From NCBI GenBank assembly GCA_945867185.1, contig CAMBHM010000058.1, forward strand, positions 1 to 8,278: 8,278 nt of DNA, in the 5' to 3' direction. This document shows, one piece after another, positions 5,282 to 8,278 of this stretch (within the stretch, counting starts at the first letter, position 1; each line of letters begins with the position of its first letter). The notes beneath the pieces were generated by a model. It did no database searches and was not told the DNA's origin. It saw nothing but the letters and a program-made list of their open reading frames with translations. Source of the stretch: Legionella genomosp. 1 (lineage in GTDB: Bacteria; Pseudomonadota; Gammaproteobacteria; Legionellales; Legionellaceae). The translations under genes and the position numbers were made by a program.

Positions 5282-7465
5282 TTAGGCCAGATCCTGTGGG
5301 TCAACATCAATCGCCCAATGTACACCGTTGGGCGATTTTTGATGGGCAAGCCAGGTTCTCATCTGCGTTAGGGTTATTTTTAAATGTTGTCTTGAAGACG
5401 ATTTGATCAATAACTGCATTCGAAAGAGGGCCGCTTTGCGCGCCAATGGGGCAGGGGCAGGCCCTAATACTTGGATCTGATGCGTGCTTAAATATTTTTT
5501 AATAGTATGTAAAAACTGTAGCACTCGGGCGGCTGTTCGACCTTCTGATCGAATAACGGCGAGGAAATGGTAGGGTGGTAAACAGGCGTCTAAGCGTGCC
5601 TTGAGTAACCGTTGTGCGAAGAGATCGTAGCCGTCTTGAATCAAACTAATCAGCATGGGATGGTGGGGGACGTGTGTTTGGATAACGATATGTCCTTTGA
5701 GTGCTGCACGGCCTGCGCGACCTGCCACTTGAGTCACCAACTGTCCCAATCGCTCTAGGGCTCGAAAATCTTGATTATAGAAGCCATTGTCGATGTCTAG
5801 AATCACCACCAGCGTCAATCGGGGGAAATGGTGCCCTTTTGCCATGAGTTGGGTGCCAATTATCAATTGTGCCTCTCCCGCATGGATGCGTTCTAATGCG
5901 TTATGGAGTGCTTTTTTCTGGCGAATTTCATCTCGATCAATACGAATCATAGACGTTGAGGGGAACTGTTCTTGCAAATAGTCGTGAACGCGTTGCGTGC
6001 CTGTGCCGACTGGAATCAGCTCACGACTCTGGCAATGTGGGCATTGTGTGGGGGCAACTTGTGTCAAACCACAATGGTGACAAAGCAGCTGGCCTTGTGT
6101 TTTATGAAAGGTTAAATGAGCATCACAGGCGCGACAGTCAGCCATCCAACCACAATGATGACAAAGGACTACGGGAGAGAACCCGCGACGATTGATAAAC
6201 ACCAAGACTTGATGATGCTGTTGTAAGTGTTCTTTGATGAGGGCGAGTGTTGGGGCTGCTAGGCCATGCTGTAGGGGTTGATTTCGAAGATCTACAATTT
6301 GAAAGCAGACGGGGTTGCTGCTTTCAGCCTTTTCAGTCAGTGTCAGCAAGGTGTATTTGTTCACGGTGCAATTATGTAAACTTTCAAGACTTGGTGTTGC
6401 CGATCCGAGAATAATCGGAATATGGCGAAGATGGGCACGCATCAAGGCAGTGTCTCGTGCAGAGTACCGTACGCCATCCATTTGTTTGAGTGAGCTGTCG
6501 TGTTCTTCATCGATGACAATCAACCCCAAAGCGGGCATGGGTGTAAAAATGGCAGAGCGAGTGCCAATCACCAATTTGACAGATTCCTCTTTGGCCCAGA
6601 TCCAGGCGAGTTGTCGTTCGGTGTCATTCAATCCAGAATGAATGACGACCATTGGCTCGGTAAACCGCTCTTGAAATCGCATCAGCAGTTGAGGGGTTAG
6701 GCCAATTTCAGGCACCAACACGAGGACTTGTTTGCCTGCAGCAAGTACACGAGCAATGATTTGCAAATAGATCTCTGTTTTTCCACTGCCGGTCACGCCG
6801 TGGAGTAAAAAGGCGTGGTAGGCATCCAAATGAAGACCAATGGTGTGGACTGCCACAGTCTGTAGCGGATTCAAGGACAAAGAGGCTTTGGGGAGACGGA
6901 GTGAAGCCTCGGGGCGCTTTCGTTCGGTTTGGCGAAGTAAGATGCTTTTGGCTAATAAAGGCTGAAGGATCGTCTGAGTGAAACCGGCTTGGTGTAGTTG
7001 CTCTTTCGAAAGCGGACGATTTGTTTTTGATAAAAAATCAATCAATTCCAGTTGGCGCGTGGCGTTTTTTTTTACACAGTCCCGTGCCGCTTCAGGTGGC
7101 ATTGCCAATGTGTAATGGTGAGATAGGGGTAGCGTTTCTGGATCACCGGTTCGATATTTTTTGGGCAAGATGAGCGGGATGACTTGAGACAAAGGGGACT
7201 GATAATAGTCGCTTACCCAAAAAGCGAGGGCCAGCAATTCCCCGGTCATGATGGGGGCGTTATCAAGACAGGAGGCGATGGATAAGGTGCTTTTATGTGA
7301 GTCGGTGGACAATGCTTTGCCAACCACCATCCCCATGCGTAAGGTGTTTCGAAAGGGCACGAGAACCCGCGCGCCGAGACAAGGATCGTGGTCGCCTGCG
7401 TAGTAGTCAAAATAATCGCGAGCGGTATTAGGAATGCTAATTTTACAAACAGTTAGTTCGGCCAT
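5282..7465 (-). CDS. priA: Primosomal protein N', replication-restart helicase PriA
   Basis: A 3'-to-5' superfamily 2 helicase that binds abandoned replication forks and starts primosome assembly. The 727 residues compare with 732 in E. coli. The N-terminal 3'-end-binding domain covers about 1-105. The helicase core has Walker A GVTGSGKT (223-230), the DEEH box (319-322), GSATPSLES (354-362), GTQLMAKGHHFP (537-548) and QVAGRAGR (579-586). Eight zinc-binding cysteines lie at 435, 438, 444, 447, 462, 465, 475 and 478 in two CxxC pairs each. The C terminus carries the usual WAIDVDP. The ATG at 7463-7465 overlaps the preceding gene by 13 bp. It has no strong ribosome binding site, so coupling is likely. 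The 3' end converges on the 149-residue gene. All catalytic motifs are intact. Confidence 0.98.
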   Translation of the reverse strand: MAELTVCKISIPNTARDYFDYYAGDHDPCLGARVLVPFRNTLRMGMVVGKALSTDSHKSTLSIASCLDNAPIMTGELLALAFWVSDYYQSPLSQVIPLILPKKYRTGDPETLPLSHHYTLAMPPEAARDCVKKNATRQLELIDFLSKTNRPLSKEQLHQAGFTQTILQPLLAKSILLRQTERKRPEASLRLPKASLSLNPLQTVAVHTIGLHLDAYHAFLLHGVTGSGKTEIYLQIIARVLAAGKQVLVLVPEIGLTPQLLMRFQERFTEPMVVIHSGLNDTERQLAWIWAKEESVKLVIGTRSAIFTPMPALGLIVIDEEHDSSLKQMDGVRYSARDTALMRAHLRHIPIILGSATPSLESLHNCTVNKYTLLTLTEKAESSNPVCFQIVDLRNQPLQHGLAAPTLALIKEHLQQHHQVLVFINRRGFSPVVLCHHCGWMADCRACDAHLTFHKTQGQLLCHHCGLTQVAPTQCPHCQSRELIPVGTGTQRVHDYLQEQFPSTSMIRIDRDEIRQKKALHNALERIHAGEAQLIIGTQLMAKGHHFPRLTLVVILDIDNGFYNQDFRALERLGQLVTQVAGRAGRAALKGHIVIQTHVPHHPMLISLIQDGYDLFAQRLLKARLDACLPPYHFLAVIRSEGRTAARVLQFLHTIKKYLSTHQIQVLGPAPAPLARKAALFRMQLLIKSSSRQHLKITLTQMRTWLAHQKSPNGVHWAIDVDPQDLA
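5309..5340 (+). terminator. Rho-independent terminator, lying antisense within the priA 3' end
   Basis: The left arm AATCGCCCAATG (5309-5320) pairs with CGTTGGGCGATT (5326-5337) around a 5-nt loop, giving 12 pairs including one G-T. The tract TTTTT (5336-5340) follows. It is oriented for plus-strand transcripts and would end the 149-residue gene and any read-through from thyA. In the minus direction there is no U-tract, so it should not stop priA mRNA. It overlaps priA codons for about residues 710-719. Confidence 0.75.
7065..7073 (-). repeat. A9 tract in priA, possible slippage site
   Basis: Nine A in the coding strand, read GTA AAA AAA AAC (residues 131-134), which contains A AAA AAA. One extra A, or a -1 ribosomal shift, would add KRHAPTGID-type residues and stop at TGA 7038-7040. 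The result would be a 142-residue protein holding only the N-terminal DNA-binding domain. The tract is seen directly. Its slippage is inference. Confidence 0.45.
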
Positions 7466-7944
7466 GCGTGACTTGCAGATTGTCCTGGTGCCGAGAATAC
7501 TTTGACCACCAAGCGTTCAATACGGTGTTGTGCGAGCGCTTTTTTATCCTTGAGTAATTCCATCACAAACCAACGGGACAGCTCTTCAACGGTGATGTTG
7601 GTAAGCGGCAGGAGCGTTACGTCTTCTTTTAAAAAGGGAATTCGTTTGTGATTGAAGATGAAATAATGATAGTCCTTGTCTTCTTCGTGTTGTAAAAAAG
7701 GGGAGTGTTCAGGCATGAGAAAAGTTTGATTTAATTGCCGGCATAATAAATGAATTTGCTCTTTGTAGTAGCGATAATCGAAAGTCATCCCATTGTCTTC
7801 TATACGGGTGGTTAGGGCGAGGTAGACACTGTATTGATGCCCGTGTAAAGCCTCTCGTTCGGTTGCAGAAAAAATAGTGGTGTGGCCTGCAGAAAATTTC
7901 ATGGATTCTTTTTGCAGTTCTACCGTGGTGATGTAGTCAGTCAT
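7453..7944 (-). CDS. Divergent 6-pyruvoyl-tetrahydropterin synthase / QueD-family protein
   Basis: The fold family is clear from KFSAGHTTIFSATEREALHGH (residues 16-36), which keeps the three zinc ligands His21, His34 and His36. FDYRYYKEQI (55-64) and ITVEELSRWFV (117-127) match the family's conserved helices. The active site is not that of QueD. The catalytic Cys four places before HGH is Arg30, with Glu31 beside it. The Asp-His pair appears as Asn72-Gln73, and the pterin-holding Glu near the C terminus seems to be Val149. At 163 residues it is longer than E. coli QueD (about 120). The start at 7944 lies 2 bp after the upstream stop. An ATG at 7974, with AAGGG 5 nt before it, would add ten residues (MARQTSELII) and overlap the upstream gene. 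The substrate is unknown. Confidence 0.85.
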   Translation of the reverse strand: MTDYITTVELQKESMKFSAGHTTIFSATEREALHGHQYSVYLALTTRIEDNGMTFDYRYYKEQIHLLCRQLNQTFLMPEHSPFLQHEEDKDYHYFIFNHKRIPFLKEDVTLLPLTNITVEELSRWFVMELLKDKKALAQHRIERLVVKVFSAPGQSASHAWPN

Positions 7945-7946
7945 TA

Positions 7947-8278
7947 TTATAAGCTCGCTCGTTTGTCGTGCCATTGAAACCCTTGTAGGGGCTCATCGAT
8001 GTGTTTTGTGAGAGCCAGGACTTTAAATAATTCACCCATGTCACTCGGTTGAAGGAGTTGTTTCACGGCTTGCTGGGTTTTAAGTTGGTTGTGGGCCTTA
8101 GGCTCTGATTCTAACAAGTGTAACAAACCATTGGCTAGCAAAAAAGAGGCCTGATTGGTGTAGCCAGCCACATGGAACCCAGCTTCAACAGCCGCTTCTG
8201 CCACATGGGTAAACTCCACATGGGCGGTGATGTCTTGTTCACCCAAGTGAAGCAATGGATCGGTATGATGAACTGCAC
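7947..8278 (-). CDS. MidA-family SAM-dependent methyltransferase, C-terminal part, runs off the right edge
   Basis: The visible 109 residues are open to the right edge, so the 5' part is missing. They match the C-terminal part of the COG1565/DUF185 family, whose mitochondrial member NDUFAF7 (MidA) methylates an arginine of complex I subunit NDUFS2. The bacterial target is not established. Recognisable segments are HLGEQDITAHVEF, in which the family's GxxDxTAHVDF motif appears, GFHVAGYTNQASFLLANGL, and PSDMGELFKVLALTK near the end. The SAM-binding glycine loop would lie in the missing part. A TTG at 8253-8255 is in frame, but the preceding residues also fit the family, so it is not the real start. 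The gene leads the minus-strand set with the pterin-family gene and priA. Confidence 0.87.
   Translation of the reverse strand, partial: AVHHTDPLLHLGEQDITAHVEFTHVAEAAVEAGFHVAGYTNQASFLLANGLLHLLESEPKAHNQLKTQQAVKQLLQPSDMGELFKVLALTKHIDEPLQGFQWHDKRASL

Noticed and set aside
7945..7974. Start of the pterin-family gene at 7974
   Set aside because: It has a fair AAGGG site, but its ten extra residues precede the usual family start and overlap the methyltransferase stop. I kept 7944 as more likely, without excluding the other.
8253..8255. TTG start giving a 102-residue separate protein
   Set aside because: The reading frame stays open to the window edge, and the upstream residues also fit the MidA family, so this is a truncated larger gene.

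Overview
The window looks like chromosomal housekeeping DNA from a gammaproteobacterium. The main evidence is the gene order rppH-ptsP-lgt-thyA, which is also found in Escherichia coli, and the high similarity of each product to its enterobacterial counterpart. ThyA has the same 264-residue length as the E. coli enzyme. Composition is moderate, somewhat below 50% G+C by eye. A Legionella/Coxiella-type relative is possible, but that is only an impression from protein style and cannot be settled here. I see no transposase, phage gene, tRNA, rRNA or CRISPR array.

Layout: (1) Positions 1-261, minus strand: the first 87 codons of a type I L-asparaginase that runs off the left edge. (2) Positions 262-382: a divergent intergenic region with a TATAAT box facing the asparaginase. 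(3) Positions 383-4775, plus strand: rppH, ptsP, lgt and thyA, packed with a 7-bp gap, a 4-bp overlap and a 26-bp overlap, so almost certainly one operon with translational coupling. (4) Positions 4776-5340: a small transcription unit with an extended -10 promoter, a strong ribosome binding site and a 149-residue protein I do not recognise. Its intrinsic terminator lies inside the convergent priA gene. (5) Positions 5282-8278, minus strand: the 3' end of a MidA-family methyltransferase gene, then a divergent 6-pyruvoyl-tetrahydropterin-synthase-like gene, then priA, again tightly packed.

How the genes relate: RppH (mRNA 5'-end processing), PtsP (nitrogen phosphotransferase enzyme I), Lgt (lipoprotein lipidation) and ThyA (dTMP synthesis) do not form a pathway. 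They are a conserved growth-related operon. PriA restarts stalled replication forks. The pterin-family protein lacks the residues expected of a normal QueD enzyme, so its chemistry is open.

There is no obvious new multi-gene system. The points most worth a second look are the unrecognised 149-residue protein with its self-contained signals, the active-site substitutions in the pterin-synthase-like protein, the terminator embedded antisense in priA, the five-codon minicistron at the rppH/ptsP junction, and a nine-A tract in priA whose slippage would give a 142-residue N-terminal fragment.
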